Positions 9,621 to 20,300 are shown, numbered from the stretch's first letter. The stretch is DNA of 52,918 nucleotides from Actinomycetaceae bacterium (GCA_012516575.1 JAAYWS010000001.1:1-52918), one strand, 5' to 3'. Numbers and translations are program-made. Notes: generated by a model from the letters alone, not told the origin.

Positions 9621-11027
9621 CTATTGTAACTTGCGAAGGCGCCGAGCTAAAGTGACGTCTTTATTAACCACGTCACCTACAATAAATGTGCGCGTTCCGA
9701 CGACGACGAAACCGGCTTTTTCATAAGCTTTAATCGCGCGTTTATTGCCGGCGTTCGTTCCTAACCAGATGAAGGGCTCAGCTTGGTCGGCAGTGCGATC
9801 TTGAGCAAATTCAATGGCCTGATCCATTAACAGTTTAAAAGCTCCTGTCCCGCGCCACGCACGGTCAAGATAAATCTTGGACAGGAAGGTCAAGTCGCCA
9901 TCGCGTTGTACGCCATCGATCGTCACGTCTAAGGGCGCACCTTCATCGATTTCTTCTTGTTCGCTACGTAGCTTAACCAGCGAATAACCGACGATGTCAC
10001 CAGCTACTTCAAGCACGTGCACACCCCACAGCTCCGAGTCCATGATCCAAGCTGCGAAATGATCCGGAGTTAGGTGGTTTGCAATATGACGTTTCTGATC
10101 TTCTTCAGTGACTTCCGGCGGGCAGGCGTCCGGGAAAGTTCGCGCGGCTAGGGCTGCGATCTCTGGGGCTTCTTCAATACGAGCCGGACGAACCACGGCC
10201 ACGCGCGGCGAGCCTACATCACCACGTGGCTGTAACCACCCTTGAGTAGCCAATGTTGCACGATCCTTTCGGTCGAGATTCGTGAGCTTTGCGATCATAT
10301 CAGGACGCCGCTGGGCGGTGCGCTCCAGTGCCCGATCTCGACGCCAACGCGCGATTGCGCCGTGGTTTCCAGACAGTAACACGGGCGGAACCGCTAGTCC
10401 GCGGAACTCCGCGGGGCGCGTGAACACCGGATATTCAAGCAAGCCAGCTTCACCATGTGACTCTTCTACAAGGGATTCCGGATTTCCGACCATTCCAGGA
10501 ATCAAGCGTGCGGTCGCTTCAATCAAAGCCATCGCAGCGATTTCACCACCGTTAAGGACGTAGTCGCCCAAGGAGTACTCAAACACGCGCATACCTGGCT
10601 GGTTTGAATAATACTCAGCCACGCGCGCGTCCAAACCTTCATATCTGCCACAGGCCACCACAATATGTTCCGCCTGCGCCAGTTCGTAACACATAGCTTG
10701 AGTCAGCGGTTGTCCAGCCGGCGTCGGAATTGCGAGGACCGTATCCCGAGCCCCACTTGCTACTTCACCGCCCACCAGTGTTTCTTTAACAACACCACCC
10801 TGGCCAACGACGTCGTCAATGGCCTTTGCCCACACGTCTGGTTTCATCACCATGCCTGCCCCGCCACCAAAAGGTGTGTCGTCCACAGTGCGATGAACGT
10901 CGGTAGTCCACTCACGCAGGTCGTGAACGTCTACTTCAAGTAGGCCTTTTTCCTGGGCTTTGCCGACCAGCGAAACATCGAGGATGGAGAAAAACTCCGG
11001 GAAAACAGTGAGAATATCGAAACGCAT
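9621..11027 (-). CDS. trmD: tRNA (guanine37-N1)-methyltransferase fused to a GNAT acetyltransferase domain
   Basis: TrmD methylates G37 next to the anticodon to prevent +1 frameshifts. Residues 1-245 are a complete TrmD: DDTPFGGGAGMVMKP, the SAM-binding trefoil knot ACGRYEGLDARV and SLGDYVLNGGEIAAMALIEA, and PAEFRGLAVPPVLLSGNH. TrmD proteins are usually about 230-270 residues; here the frame runs on to 468. Residues 275-468 look like a GNAT acetyltransferase: VAVVRPARIEEAPEIAALA at its start, FLSKIYLDRAWRGTGAFKLLM as the acetyl-CoA loop and NKRAIKAYEKAGFVVVGTR near the end. No stop or frameshift lies between. The acetylation substrate is unknown. The start abuts the rimM stop with no gap. Confidence 0.92.
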   Translation of the reverse strand: MRFDILTVFPEFFSILDVSLVGKAQEKGLLEVDVHDLREWTTDVHRTVDDTPFGGGAGMVMKPDVWAKAIDDVVGQGGVVKETLVGGEVASGARDTVLAIPTPAGQPLTQAMCYELAQAEHIVVACGRYEGLDARVAEYYSNQPGMRVFEYSLGDYVLNGGEIAAMALIEATARLIPGMVGNPESLVEESHGEAGLLEYPVFTRPAEFRGLAVPPVLLSGNHGAIARWRRDRALERTAQRRPDMIAKLTNLDRKDRATLATQGWLQPRGDVGSPRVAVVRPARIEEAPEIAALAARTFPDACPPEVTEEDQKRHIANHLTPDHFAAWIMDSELWGVHVLEVAGDIVGYSLVKLRSEQEEIDEGAPLDVTIDGVQRDGDLTFLSKIYLDRAWRGTGAFKLLMDQAIEFAQDRTADQAEPFIWLGTNAGNKRAIKAYEKAGFVVVGTRTFIVGDVVNKDVTLARRLRKLQ

Positions 11028-11600
11028 TTACTGTTCTTCCCTGTCGGCCGATTCCGCGCTGGCAGGTGCAGTGCGCGGCTGAACAACTATCAGTTCTTCT
11101 TCACTAAATAACCCGGCCGGTGCGTCAATTACAACGCAGTTATCTTCTAGATCAACTTCCGTCACGATTTCTTTGACGAATGGCACGCGGGTGATAATCC
11201 CGTCCGGTTCACGGATAAGGAGCAGGTCGTGAGCAGGGCTAGGTTCAAGGCCGCTGACGATGCCTAACTCGTAGCCCTCTGGGTCAAGAGCTTCTAAACC
11301 AATCAGTTCGTGAGCGAACCACGCATCCTCTTCGACGTCGTCTTCGTCCGATTCAATAACCAGTTTTACACCGCGCAAGCCTTCAGCGGCGGTGCGATCA
11401 GTGTATTCAACAAATTTTACGTAGGTCATTCCCTTGTATTGGCGGCTACTCGCAATTGTTACCGGACCGAATTCTGCCGGATCGGTTTCGAGCATGGTTC
11501 CTGGTGCGAGCCGACGCTCGGGCGCATCGGTACGCACATCGAGTTTAACCTCGCCTTTCAGCCCCTGAGCTTTACCAATAATCGCAACTACTAATTGCAT
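11028..11600 (-). CDS. rimM: 16S rRNA-processing protein RimM
   Basis: RimM binds S19 and the 30S head during 16S maturation. The 190-residue protein has the N-terminal RimM barrel (VVAIIGKAQGLKGEVKLDVRTD) and the C-terminal PRC barrel (LIGLEALDPEGYELGIVSGLEPSPAHDLL, then VPFVKEIVTEVDLEDNCVVIDAPAGL). The tail after 170 is acidic and unconserved. Its stop is directly followed by the trmD ATG, so the two are co-translated. It lies after khpA in the order rpsP-khpA-rimM-trmD. Confidence 0.94.
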   Translation of the reverse strand: MQLVVAIIGKAQGLKGEVKLDVRTDAPERRLAPGTMLETDPAEFGPVTIASSRQYKGMTYVKFVEYTDRTAAEGLRGVKLVIESDEDDVEEDAWFAHELIGLEALDPEGYELGIVSGLEPSPAHDLLLIREPDGIITRVPFVKEIVTEVDLEDNCVVIDAPAGLFSEEELIVVQPRTAPASAESADREEQ

Positions 11601-11636
11601 TCGTCTGTCCTTTTCCGGCTTAAACCGTGTCCATCA

Positions 11637-11669
11637 AAGAACCCGCCCTCAACCGGAGAGCGGGTTCTT
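11637..11669 (-). terminator. Hairpin between khpA and rimM
   Basis: AAGAACCCGC and GCGGGTTCTT form a 10-bp stem starting 11 nt past the khpA stop, with inner CTC/GAG pairs. The minus-strand tail is only TTCTTTGAT, so termination is probably partial. It could lower rimM-trmD output relative to rpsP-khpA or act as an RNA-processing site. Confidence 0.5.
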
Positions 11670-11679
11670 CGATGCTTTC

Positions 11680-11916
11680 TTAGCGATCGGTTTCGATCAC
11701 GTCAACGCGAACGGAGCCGTTCGTTGCCAGTGCGCTCATAACCGAGCGCAACGCCTTGGCGGTTCGGCCATTACGGCCAATCACACGGCCCAAGTCCTCC
11801 GGATTCACGCGAACTTCTAAAAGCTCACCGCGCCGGTTGCTACGTGACGAGACCTCGACATCGTCGGGGTTGTCCACAATTCCACGGACAAGGTGTTCCA
11901 AGGCTTCAGCTAACAT
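11680..11916 (-). CDS. khpA: KH-domain RNA-binding protein KhpA
   Basis: KhpA is a small KH-domain protein that, with KhpB, binds many RNAs and influences cell-wall growth in Gram-positive bacteria. The 78-residue protein is one KH domain with the GxxG loop at IGRNGRTAKALR (46-57) and the NPEDLGRV lead-in. It overlaps the rpsP stop by one base (TAATG), the classic rpsP-khpA pair. Length and context match the family exactly. Confidence 0.92.
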   Translation of the reverse strand: MLAEALEHLVRGIVDNPDDVEVSSRSNRRGELLEVRVNPEDLGRVIGRNGRTAKALRSVMSALATNGSVRVDVIETDR

Positions 11917-12368
11917 TAGGCTTCCTCTGATTCTGCGGCTTCTGCCTCAGCGGCTAAAGCTTCAGCTGCCGCGGCGGCTTCAGCTTCTTCCCGAGCCTTT
12001 GCCTTAGCTGCACGACGCTTCTCAGCATCGTCCTGAACAGCCTTAACTGCTTCAACCCGGGCGGCTTCCGCATCAACCTTTTCGACGAGCTTCAGGGTGG
12101 ATTCACCCTCAAGGCCCTTCGCTGCCTGCCAGTCACCGGTGATCTTCAGCTGTGCCATAACAGCTTCGGTCGGCTGAGCACCGACAGAGATCCAGTAACG
12201 AGCACGCTCCGAGTTAATGTCGATAGTCGACGGATCAGTGTTCGGGTTGTAGTAACCGATCTCCTCGATTACCCGGCCGTCACGCTTCTTACGTGCATCG
12301 ACGACGACAATACGGTAATGCGGTTCACGGATCTTACCCATGCGCTTTAAACGAATCTTGACTGCCAC
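11916..12368 (-). CDS. rpsP: 30S ribosomal protein S16
   Basis: S16 binds 16S rRNA in early small-subunit assembly. The start is a GTG giving (M)[21 protein letters not shown], with CCAGGAGTGACC upstream. A longer upstream frame encodes unrelated sequence and is rejected. Motifs are [19 protein letters not shown] and [16 protein letters not shown]. The 150-residue product has an Ala/Glu-rich C-terminal tail of about 50 residues, as in many actinobacterial S16 proteins. It starts the rpsP-khpA-rimM-trmD cluster. Confidence 0.95.
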   Translation of the reverse strand: MAVKIRLKRMGKIREPHYRIVVVDARKKRDGRVIEEIGYYNPNTDPSTIDINSERARYWISVGAQPTEAVMAQLKITGDWQAAKGLEGESTLKLVEKVDAEAARVEAVKAVQDDAEKRRAAKAKAREEAEAAAAAEALAAEAEAAESEEA

Positions 12369-12658
12369 TTGTGTGGTCACTCCTGGTTCTTTGATAGGTG
12401 GAACGCGCCGCTCGGCGGTGGGAAAAACACGCCATGCTTCGAATTCCTGACAAAGGCTCCACAGAATTGAGAGGGACTCTGCTTTGCCTGAGTACAACGC
12501 TTAATTCTGCCAGATTTCCGTCCGTACGCCAATGAAAGGGTGCCAAATCTCGGGTGGCATCCCTCACGAAAGGTTGGAAACAAGCCAGAAAGCCGTTCTT
12601 TGCGCGCCCCGGGATTTAAGTCGTATCTTTTCCCACCGAAAAGAAGCACAATAAGACT

Positions 12659-13663
12659 ATGACCGATGTGCCTTCTTCCACCCCCGCTTCCGCCCCACGC
12701 GATTTATCACGCTACGCATGGCTGTCTATTGGTGCCGCCGTGCTTACAATCGTGTTAAAAGTGGGCGCATATGAAGTCACCGCCGCGGTTTCTCTGCTGT
12801 CGGACGCAATGGAATCGGTAGTTAACCTCGTCGCTGCTCTTGTGGCACTAATCGCGCTGAAAATGGCCGCTCGCCCGGCAAACGAACAATATACTTTTGG
12901 GCGTTCCAAAGCCGAATACTTTTCCGCCGCTATTGAAGGCGCCATGATTTTCGGGGCTGCCGCCCTTATTATCTTTGCCGCGGTTGAACGTCTTTTTATT
13001 CCAGTTCCGGTTGGCAATTTAGGAATCGGCATTGTTATTTCACTGATTGCGGGACTAGTGAACGCTGGAACCGGTATTGTGCTTTTTCGTGCTGGTAAAA
13101 AGTATTCTTCACCTACGTTAACCGCCGATGCCAAGCACCTATTCACCGATATTGTGACCTCAATCGGCGTCGTTATTGGCGTAGCCGCAGTATGGGTAAC
13201 CGGCTGGACGATTCTCGACCCGCTAGTCGCAATAGCAGTTGCGATCAATATTGTGTTCGTTGGAATCTCTCTAATGCGCGAATCTATGCGCGGACTGCTC
13301 GATGCGACCTTGCCAGATGAAGACAACCAGCTCATTATCGATATTCTGCGCGAACGCTCCGTTCCCGGCACAATCAGTTTTCACGGACTCCAAACTCGGG
13401 CTGCTGGGCGGGAATGCCATATTAAAATGGACGCCCAAGTACCCGGTGAATGGACAGTCAGGCAAGGCCATGATTTTGCTGAACAGGTGGTTTCTGCCAT
13501 CAGACAGGCGCTCCCACAAGCTCATGTATCAATTCACGTTGAGCCAATCGAGGATCCCGAATCTTATCGGGATATTCCGGAAGGTTTTATTCCGCTTGGC
13601 GACGACGACGGTTTCGTAGCGATCGATATTGACACCGGGTATCCACGTTCAGTTCAGCAGTAA
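12659..13663 (+). CDS. Cation diffusion facilitator family metal efflux transporter
   Basis: CDF proteins export Zn, Fe, Mn or Co in exchange for protons. The 334-residue protein has six membrane segments between about 20 and 215 and a cytoplasmic C-terminal metal-binding domain (about 220-315). The first metal motif is SDAMESVVN (S48, D49, N56) and the second is HLFTD. The SDxxESxVN variant differs from the SDxxHxxxD form of zinc CDFs, so the metal cannot be assigned. C-terminal histidines (HVSIHVEP) fit the ferredoxin-like domain. The gene is on its own on the plus strand, divergent from rpsP and convergent with ffh. Confidence 0.9.
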   Translation: MTDVPSSTPASAPRDLSRYAWLSIGAAVLTIVLKVGAYEVTAAVSLLSDAMESVVNLVAALVALIALKMAARPANEQYTFGRSKAEYFSAAIEGAMIFGAAALIIFAAVERLFIPVPVGNLGIGIVISLIAGLVNAGTGIVLFRAGKKYSSPTLTADAKHLFTDIVTSIGVVIGVAAVWVTGWTILDPLVAIAVAINIVFVGISLMRESMRGLLDATLPDEDNQLIIDILRERSVPGTISFHGLQTRAAGRECHIKMDAQVPGEWTVRQGHDFAEQVVSAIRQALPQAHVSIHVEPIEDPESYRDIPEGFIPLGDDDGFVAIDIDTGYPRSVQQ

Positions 13664-13718
13664 AAATTTACCCTCCGCCACGACTTACAACGCCCAACAG
13701 CCCAGCCCTATCGCTCTT

Positions 13719-15293
13719 CTAACGCAAAAACTTCGACAGTTCGTCTAAATTGACTTCAGGTTGCTCAGCCGCTGGCGCACCGAATGCCGACCCCTGCGAT
13801 TGAGCTTGCCGTTCTTGGCGCGCCCGCTGTGCCTCCAGCTCCTGCTGGCGGCGCTTGGCTGGATTACCACTGCGTCCCTTTCGCGAACCGCTCCGACGTG
13901 CTTTCGACCGCTTATTCTGTTTCTTGGTATAGCCTCCGCCACGTGGCATGCCCGGCATGCCTGGCACTCCAGGTACTCCTGGAACGCCGCCACCGCGGCT
14001 CATCGCCGTCATCATCTTCTTGGCCTGCGCGAAACGCTCCATCAAAGAGTTAACTTCTTGCACGGTGGTACCCGAACCGCGGGCGATACGCTGACGACGC
14101 GAACCGTTCAAAATCCGCGGATCCTTGCGTTCCTTCGGCGTCATCGACAATACAATAGCTTCTTGCCGGTCAATATCGCGCTCGTCGAAGTTTTCGATGG
14201 CTTCACGGTACTGTCCCATGCCCGGGAGCATCCCCATGAGCTTCTTCATCGAGCCCATACGGCGCATCTGGTTGAGCTGCTGTAGGAAATCTTCAAGCGT
14301 GAAATCGCCGTCAACCATTTTCGCGGCGAGATCTTCAGCTTCCTTTTCCGACCACGTGCGTTCAGCCTGCTCAATCAGGGTGAGCATATCGCCCATGTCG
14401 AGGATGCGCGACGCCATTCGGTCAGCGTGGAAGCGCTCAAACGCGTCCAGTTTTTCACCGGTGGAAGCGAACAGTACTGGCTGTCCGGTAACTCCACGCA
14501 CCGATAGTGCCGCACCACCGCGCGCGTCACCGTCCAGCTTTGAAAGGACGACGCCGGTAAAGCCAACACCATCGCGGAAGGCAATCGAGGTGTTGACGGC
14601 GTCTTGACCGATCATAGCGTCGAGAACGAAAAGGATTTCATGAGGGTTGACTGCATCGCGAATATTACGCGCCTGCTCCATCATTTCTTCGTCTACGCCC
14701 AAGCGACCAGCGGTGTCGACAATAACGACATCGAAATTGTTTTCCTGCGCATACGGCAGTGACGAAGCGGCCACTTGAACCGGGTTACCTACACCATTAC
14801 CCGGCTCTGGCGCCCAAACCGCTACCCCGGCTTGCTCACCGACTACTTGGAGCTGTTGGACGGCATTTGGCCGTTGCAAATCGGATGCGACCAGCAGGGT
14901 TTTCTTACCGTTCTCGCGCAGCCAACGGCCGAGCTTTCCAGCTAGCGTGGTTTTACCAGCACCCTGTAAACCGGCCAGCATAATAACGGTCGGCCCACGC
15001 CCGGTTGCCCAATTCAGATCGCGAGATTCCCCGCCAAGCACCTCAATCAGTTCGTCATTAACAATTTTGACGACCTGCTGAGCTGGATTAAGCGCTTTAG
15101 AAGCAACTGCTCCCACGGCTTTTTCGCGCACGGATGCGGTAAAAGAGCGTACAACAGGGAGCGCCACGTCCGCGTCGAGCAGGGCACGACGAATATCTGA
15201 GATGACGTTTTCGACGTCGCTCTCGCTAAGCCGTCCCTGCTTACGCAAGTTGCGTAGCGAGCTAGTAATCCGATCTGACAGAGTATTAAACAT
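13719..15293 (-). CDS. ffh: Signal recognition particle protein Ffh
   Basis: Ffh binds signal peptides emerging from ribosomes and, with 4.5S RNA and FtsY, targets them to the membrane. The 524-residue protein has the N domain (1-90), the G domain with GLQGAGKTTLAGKLG, VDTAGRLGVDEEMM and LDGDARGGAAL, and the Met-rich M domain (about 325-450) ending near GSGTTVQEVNSLMERFAQAKKMM. A Gly/Pro/Met run and a basic tail then extend it. No SRP RNA gene was recognised in the window. The receptor gene ftsY lies immediately upstream. Confidence 0.96.
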   Translation of the reverse strand: MFNTLSDRITSSLRNLRKQGRLSESDVENVISDIRRALLDADVALPVVRSFTASVREKAVGAVASKALNPAQQVVKIVNDELIEVLGGESRDLNWATGRGPTVIMLAGLQGAGKTTLAGKLGRWLRENGKKTLLVASDLQRPNAVQQLQVVGEQAGVAVWAPEPGNGVGNPVQVAASSLPYAQENNFDVVIVDTAGRLGVDEEMMEQARNIRDAVNPHEILFVLDAMIGQDAVNTSIAFRDGVGFTGVVLSKLDGDARGGAALSVRGVTGQPVLFASTGEKLDAFERFHADRMASRILDMGDMLTLIEQAERTWSEKEAEDLAAKMVDGDFTLEDFLQQLNQMRRMGSMKKLMGMLPGMGQYREAIENFDERDIDRQEAIVLSMTPKERKDPRILNGSRRQRIARGSGTTVQEVNSLMERFAQAKKMMTAMSRGGGVPGVPGVPGMPGMPRGGGYTKKQNKRSKARRSGSRKGRSGNPAKRRQQELEAQRARQERQAQSQGSAFGAPAAEQPEVNLDELSKFLR

Positions 15294-15334
15294 TTATATG
15301 CCTTCCACGCTGGTATATGCGTTCCGTGCTGGTT

Positions 15335-16504
15335 TTAGGCGAGTAGTGAATCGACGAATCCTTCAACATCGAACGGTGCAAAGTCGTCAGCGCCTTCGCC
15401 TAGGCCAACGAATTTCACCGGAACACCTAGTTCACGTTGGACTGAGATAACAATACCGCCCTTAGCCGTTCCATCAAGCTTGGTCAGCACAATACCAGTA
15501 ATACCAGCAACTTCGGCAAAAACCTCCGCCTGTCGCATGCCGTTTTGGCCGGTGGTGGCGTCAAGGACGAGCAGCACTTCACGAATCGGAACCGAACGTT
15601 CCATCACCCGCTTAATCTTGCCTAGCTCATCCATCAGACCAGACTTGTTTTGTAAACGCCCAGCAGTGTCAACAATAACGACGTCGATACCGGTTTCCCG
15701 GCCCACTTTCACAGTTTCGAAAGCTACCGACGCGGGATCTGCTCCTTCCCGATCCGAGCGCACCACGTCAACGCCAACACGCTCACCCCACGTGGCAAGC
15801 TGGTCAGCAGCAGCCGCACGGAAAGTGTCGGCAGCACCTAAAAGGACGGTCTTGTCTTCGGCTACCAGTAACCGGGCGAGTTTACCCGTGGTGGTCGTCT
15901 TACCAGTTCCGTTAACACCCACCATGAGGATAGATGCTGGATACTTTTCACCGTCTTCACCGACACCCGGTTCGAGGTTAAGCGAACGATCCATATCGGG
16001 ATTAACAAGTTTAATGAGCTCGGCACGTAAGATTGCACGTACATCGGCATCTGCTCCCTGTACCTTCACTTCAGTGCGCAGGTTTTCTAGGAGTTCCGTG
16101 GTTGCATCAAGGCCAACATCGGCCATCAGTAAGGTTTCTTCGATTTCTTCCCAGTCTGCGGCGCTTAGGTCGCCTCGGGACAGAATCGATAGCAGGGCTT
16201 GCCCTAATCCTCCAGCGCGTGCGAGACGAGCACGCAAGCGTTGCAAACGAGAAGGTACCGACTCGGGAATATCAACACTTGGGACAGCAGGCTCTGCAGG
16301 GGCCGGCTCTTCGGCACTCGGGATTTCCTCGGGTGCTCCTGCAGTGTCTGGCTCGGTTTCGGGCGCCTCATCAGGTGCCGCGATCTTCTCTCGGTCTTCC
16401 CATGGTAGGGAATCACGTCGCCGTGATTTGGAAATAAGCAGGGCGACCACGCCAAGCACGGCAAGGACGCCAACAATAAGAATAAGAATCTCAGTCGTGT
16501 TCAC
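15335..16504 (-). CDS. ftsY: Signal recognition particle receptor FtsY
   Basis: FtsY is the membrane-bound SRP receptor. The 389-residue protein begins with a membrane segment (4-24, ILILIVGVLAVLGVVALLI), then a basic stop (SKSRRRD), an acidic Pro/Glu-rich A region (35-80), an N domain and a G domain with GVNGTGKTTTTGKLA, DTFRAAAADQL, VDTAGRLQNKSGLM and TKLDGTAKGG. The N-terminal anchor is typical of actinobacterial FtsY. It lies between smc and ffh, a conserved actinobacterial order. Confidence 0.95.
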   Translation of the reverse strand: MNTTEILILIVGVLAVLGVVALLISKSRRRDSLPWEDREKIAAPDEAPETEPDTAGAPEEIPSAEEPAPAEPAVPSVDIPESVPSRLQRLRARLARAGGLGQALLSILSRGDLSAADWEEIEETLLMADVGLDATTELLENLRTEVKVQGADADVRAILRAELIKLVNPDMDRSLNLEPGVGEDGEKYPASILMVGVNGTGKTTTTGKLARLLVAEDKTVLLGAADTFRAAAADQLATWGERVGVDVVRSDREGADPASVAFETVKVGRETGIDVVIVDTAGRLQNKSGLMDELGKIKRVMERSVPIREVLLVLDATTGQNGMRQAEVFAEVAGITGIVLTKLDGTAKGGIVISVQRELGVPVKFVGLGEGADDFAPFDVEGFVDSLLA

Positions 16505-16576
16505 AAACCAATTTTCGCTTAGTTCCCGCCAAAAGGGAAACTTAGCGCCTTATCTCACCTTGACTGTGGGTGTTGC

Positions 16577-17185
16577 TCAGGCAGCCTTATCGGTTACCGC
16601 GCGTTTTTCGTCGGTTGTACTATCGTCCTCGGCATCGGCGTCGTCCCGCGAATCAACGGGACCGTCCGTAGCTGGTGCCGATTGTGCGCTTGGCGCTGAA
16701 GCCGCACTCACAACGGCATTCGCGGAATCTGCTGAAGGCACGCTTTGCGCCGAGGCAGTAACCGCAGATGGCGCTGATAGCACCTGTTTGACCTTCTGGT
16801 CAGTCCGCAAAGCTACTTCAGCGACCCGACGCGTACCCTTTTTCGCAATTTCGGACGTGCGGTTCAATAATTCGTCCGTGCCGACAATCAGTTTTTCTGC
16901 ACTCGCCGGGATTCTGAAATCCGCAATGTGCTCATTGAGCTGTTCGGGAACTAAGTATTCGCCCGATGATCCCCGAGAGAACGTATCAAAAATAGAATCA
17001 ATCTCGGTTTCTTGATGAGCTACCGTGAATTCTTTAGTCGACAGCTCGTGGCTACGCATATTCTTAAAAGAATCAACGCACCATCGTACTAAGCCACCCT
17101 CCGGATGGCTCCCAATAGCAACAGCGCCGATCACACCCAAAGCGATCAGCACCAAAATCGAACTAGCAATTAGAGTAACCCACAC
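16577..17185 (-). CDS. Hypothetical membrane-anchored protein between smc and ftsY
   Basis: I do not recognise a family. The 202-residue product has one N-terminal membrane segment (about 4-26), a central charged region (about 30-130, with EIDSIFDTFSRG and a helical stretch around SEIAKKGTRRVAEVA) and a low-complexity Ala/Ser/Pro tail rich in SAPSA-type repeats ending in acidic residues. It resembles a single-pass protein with a cytoplasmic domain. It sits 141 nt downstream of smc and 72 nt upstream of ftsY on the same strand. Codon use looks like that of its neighbours, so it is probably real. Confidence 0.7.
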   Translation of the reverse strand: MWVTLIASSILVLIALGVIGAVAIGSHPEGGLVRWCVDSFKNMRSHELSTKEFTVAHQETEIDSIFDTFSRGSSGEYLVPEQLNEHIADFRIPASAEKLIVGTDELLNRTSEIAKKGTRRVAEVALRTDQKVKQVLSAPSAVTASAQSVPSADSANAVVSAASAPSAQSAPATDGPVDSRDDADAEDDSTTDEKRAVTDKAA

Positions 17186-17326
17186 GTATTCAATTTTGCC
17201 TTGAAAGCCCTGCTCCGGCTATGGGGCACACCGCATTTATGGTTACAATTCGAACATTTCGAGTTGCAAGTTGATAACAATCGGACCTACGTCACTTTAT
17301 TCCCGCTACTGCGCTGGTTATTCCTG

Positions 17327-20300
17327 CTATTGCGCTGGCACGACGTCCTTAATACGCTGCGAAATGACCGAAGTTACCCCATTTTCCCGCATAGCAACCC
17401 CGTAAAGCGCGTCGGCGATTTCCATGGTGCGCTTTTGGTGAGTGATGACCAGCAACTGCGAGTTCTCTTGCAGTTCCCGGAAAATGTCGAGCAAACGCGA
17501 GAGGTTAGTATCGTCGAGCGCTGCTTCAACCTCGTCCATGACATAGAACGGAGACGGCCGCGCCTTAAAAATTGCAACCAGAAAGGCAATCGCCGTTAAT
17601 GAGCGTTCCCCGCCAGAAAGCAACGACAACCGCTTAACCCGTTTGCCAGGTGGCCGTGCCTCAATATCGAGTCCCGTCGTCAAAATCGAATCCGGCTCGG
17701 TTAAGACTAGTTTTCCTTGCCCGCCTGGGAAAAGCCGTGCAAAGGTGGACTCAAATTCCCGGGCCACATCTGTAAAAGCGCTCTGCATGACGTCGTGTAC
17801 GCGCTGATCGATATCTCGCACAATCTGCAACAGGTCTTCGCGCGACCGGCGCAAATCCGCCAACTGCTCGGTGAGATACTTTTGGCGTTCCTCCAAAGCC
17901 GCATGCTCTTCTAATGCCAGCGGATTAATCTTACCTAGGCGCGCTAAATCACGTTGTGCCCGCGCTAGCCGCTTTTCTTGATCAGCACGCACAAAAGGAT
18001 AATCTTTACCCTCTTCATGCGGGATGAGCTGATGCGGGCCATACTCATCCATCAGCGTCTCCGCTTCCATTCCGGTATCGTCGATTGCCCGTTCTGCCAG
18101 CTGAGCGTATTTCAAACGCAACTCTGCCAAAGCTAACTCGTGACGATGCCCTAGGTCTTCCAAAGTTCGCTGATCAGCAATAAGCTCATCTAAATAACGC
18201 CGCGCCGCCGACAAATCGGTATCCCGCCGTGCCCGCGCGCTTTCGGCGTCGTCCCGCTCTCCAACCACACGTTCCAATATTTCTTGCGAAACGAGAAGCG
18301 CCCGACGCGCCTGCTCCCCGATCCGGCCAGCATTGCGCGCGGCTTCAGCTCTGCGCACTGCTGCTCGTTCTTCTTGCGCTATCCGTGCCGCTACCGCACT
18401 GGCGTTATTCTCCAAGGCTTCAGCCCTGCCGCTAATCGCCCGAAGCCGTTCCTCGCGGGTGCGCAAAGTCAACCGCGCCTCAGTTTCCCGGCTACGCAGA
18501 TCGACGGTTTGCTCATGCACGTGGGCGCGTTGGGTATTAAGCTCGGCCACGCGTTGTGCGAGATCTTCCGGCTCGGCGTCAAGATCAGCTTGTTTCTTTT
18601 GCAAATGTTCCAAATCGGCAACGCGGGTTTCTAGCTCCACATCAATGCGGGTAATACGTTCTTTATTGCGGGCCACTTCCTGTTGGGCCGATGCCAAGGA
18701 TTGGCGTAGCACACCGAGTTGTGCGGTAACCGCAGCAAGTTGCGAATCGCGAGCGCTCAATTGGGCTGCCGAGGCATCATATTCTTCCTGGGCTTGACCA
18801 AGAGCAAGTTGAGCTCTCGTCAATTCTTCGGTTGCACATACATGTTCGGCATGTGCTGCTGCGGCTTGCCTAACCGCATCATCATAAGTGGCTTTACGCG
18901 CTAGGATCGCATGCTGTTGGACTTGTCCGCCCCACGCTTGATGTGCGCAAAGCACATCCCCCGCAAGCGTTGCTACCCGGGGAGCCCCTGCATGAATCAA
19001 CTCGCGTGCGGTGACTAAATCTGCCGCAAGTACCGTTCCTTGGACAAGAGCACGCAGGGTTTGAGCCACTTCATCGTCACCATTGACGACGTCGGTAGCT
19101 AAACGAGCTTGTTCGCCGTCCAGTTTCGTTGCGGCCAGCGCAGTGCGAGCACGGGAATCATCATTGTCTGTAGCGGAGACAATCAGCATTTGTAAGTGCC
19201 CGGCGTCAGCCTCACGAGCCGCGCGTAGAGCGTCAATTGCCGCATCCACTGATTCGACAATCGCACCTTCTGCTACTCCTACGAGGGCAGCTTCGAGTGC
19301 ACCTTCCCAACCGTGCGCAAGACGAATTTGGTCGCGCACTAGGCCGAGGATACCCACGCGATGTTCCTCAACCACCCATGCGGTAGCGTCCTGTGCGGCA
19401 AGTGAAAGCTTGAGAGTCTCGGCCTTGGTTTGCCATTGAACCGCTGTGGCTTGTGTTTGTGTTACTCGGGCCCGGGCGGTTTCAACGCGAGCTTTGACTT
19501 CTTCAAGACCGCGGGCTGCTTCTTCGTGTGCCGTGGAGACCGTGTCATCTCCATCGGTGTGTGCAACCACGTCCTGTTCTAACGTAGCTACTTGGGCCGT
19601 AGCTTGCCCGGCACGCTGTTGCGCGTCCCGCACGGCCGATTGGACACGTTCCCTTTCAGCTTTAAGCGCTTCCACCCGAGAGCTTGCCGTGGCGATCTGT
19701 CCGCTAATCCGCGCCGCATTCTCACGCCGATCCGCTAAATCACGGGTTAATCCGTTCACTTCCCGGTCGAGTTCGTTTTCTTGGCTCTCGCTCTTTTCCC
19801 GCGTGGCAATAGCGGTTCGCAAAGCGTCTTCTGCAGTGCGCACATCTTTCGTGAGCGCTTCTTCTTCGGCGCGGGCGGTGGCTGCGCGTTCACGGATCGC
19901 TTCGGGAGAATCGCCGCGATAAATATTTGGTCCGGTAGCTTCTAGCGAGCGTTGGCGTTCGGAGGCCAATTGAGAAAGCGCCCGGAAACGCTCTACTAGC
20001 GAGCTGAGGCGTTGCCACTGTTCGGTTAACGCGGCGATCTGAGGGCTAGCCGCATCGGCGTCGGCCTGTAAGCGGTCAACGTCTTGACGAGCAGCGAGGA
20101 TTTTTTCAGCCAGCGCAGCACGTTGCGCCGCATATTTTTCTTCATCAATAGTCTGCGCGCTGACTCGAGCTTGAGCTTGGGCGAGGTCATCTGCAAGCAA
20201 GCGAGCACGGGCATCAAATACATCGCGTTGGATGATTTGGGCTCGGCGAGCGGTAGCAGCCTGCCGAGCCAGTGGGCCGAGCTGACGGCGCAGTTCCCCG

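Noticed and set aside
15480..17015. Long open frame (511 residues) opposite ftsY
   Set aside because: Ser/Arg/Thr-rich antisense translation; ftsY on the other strand is certain.
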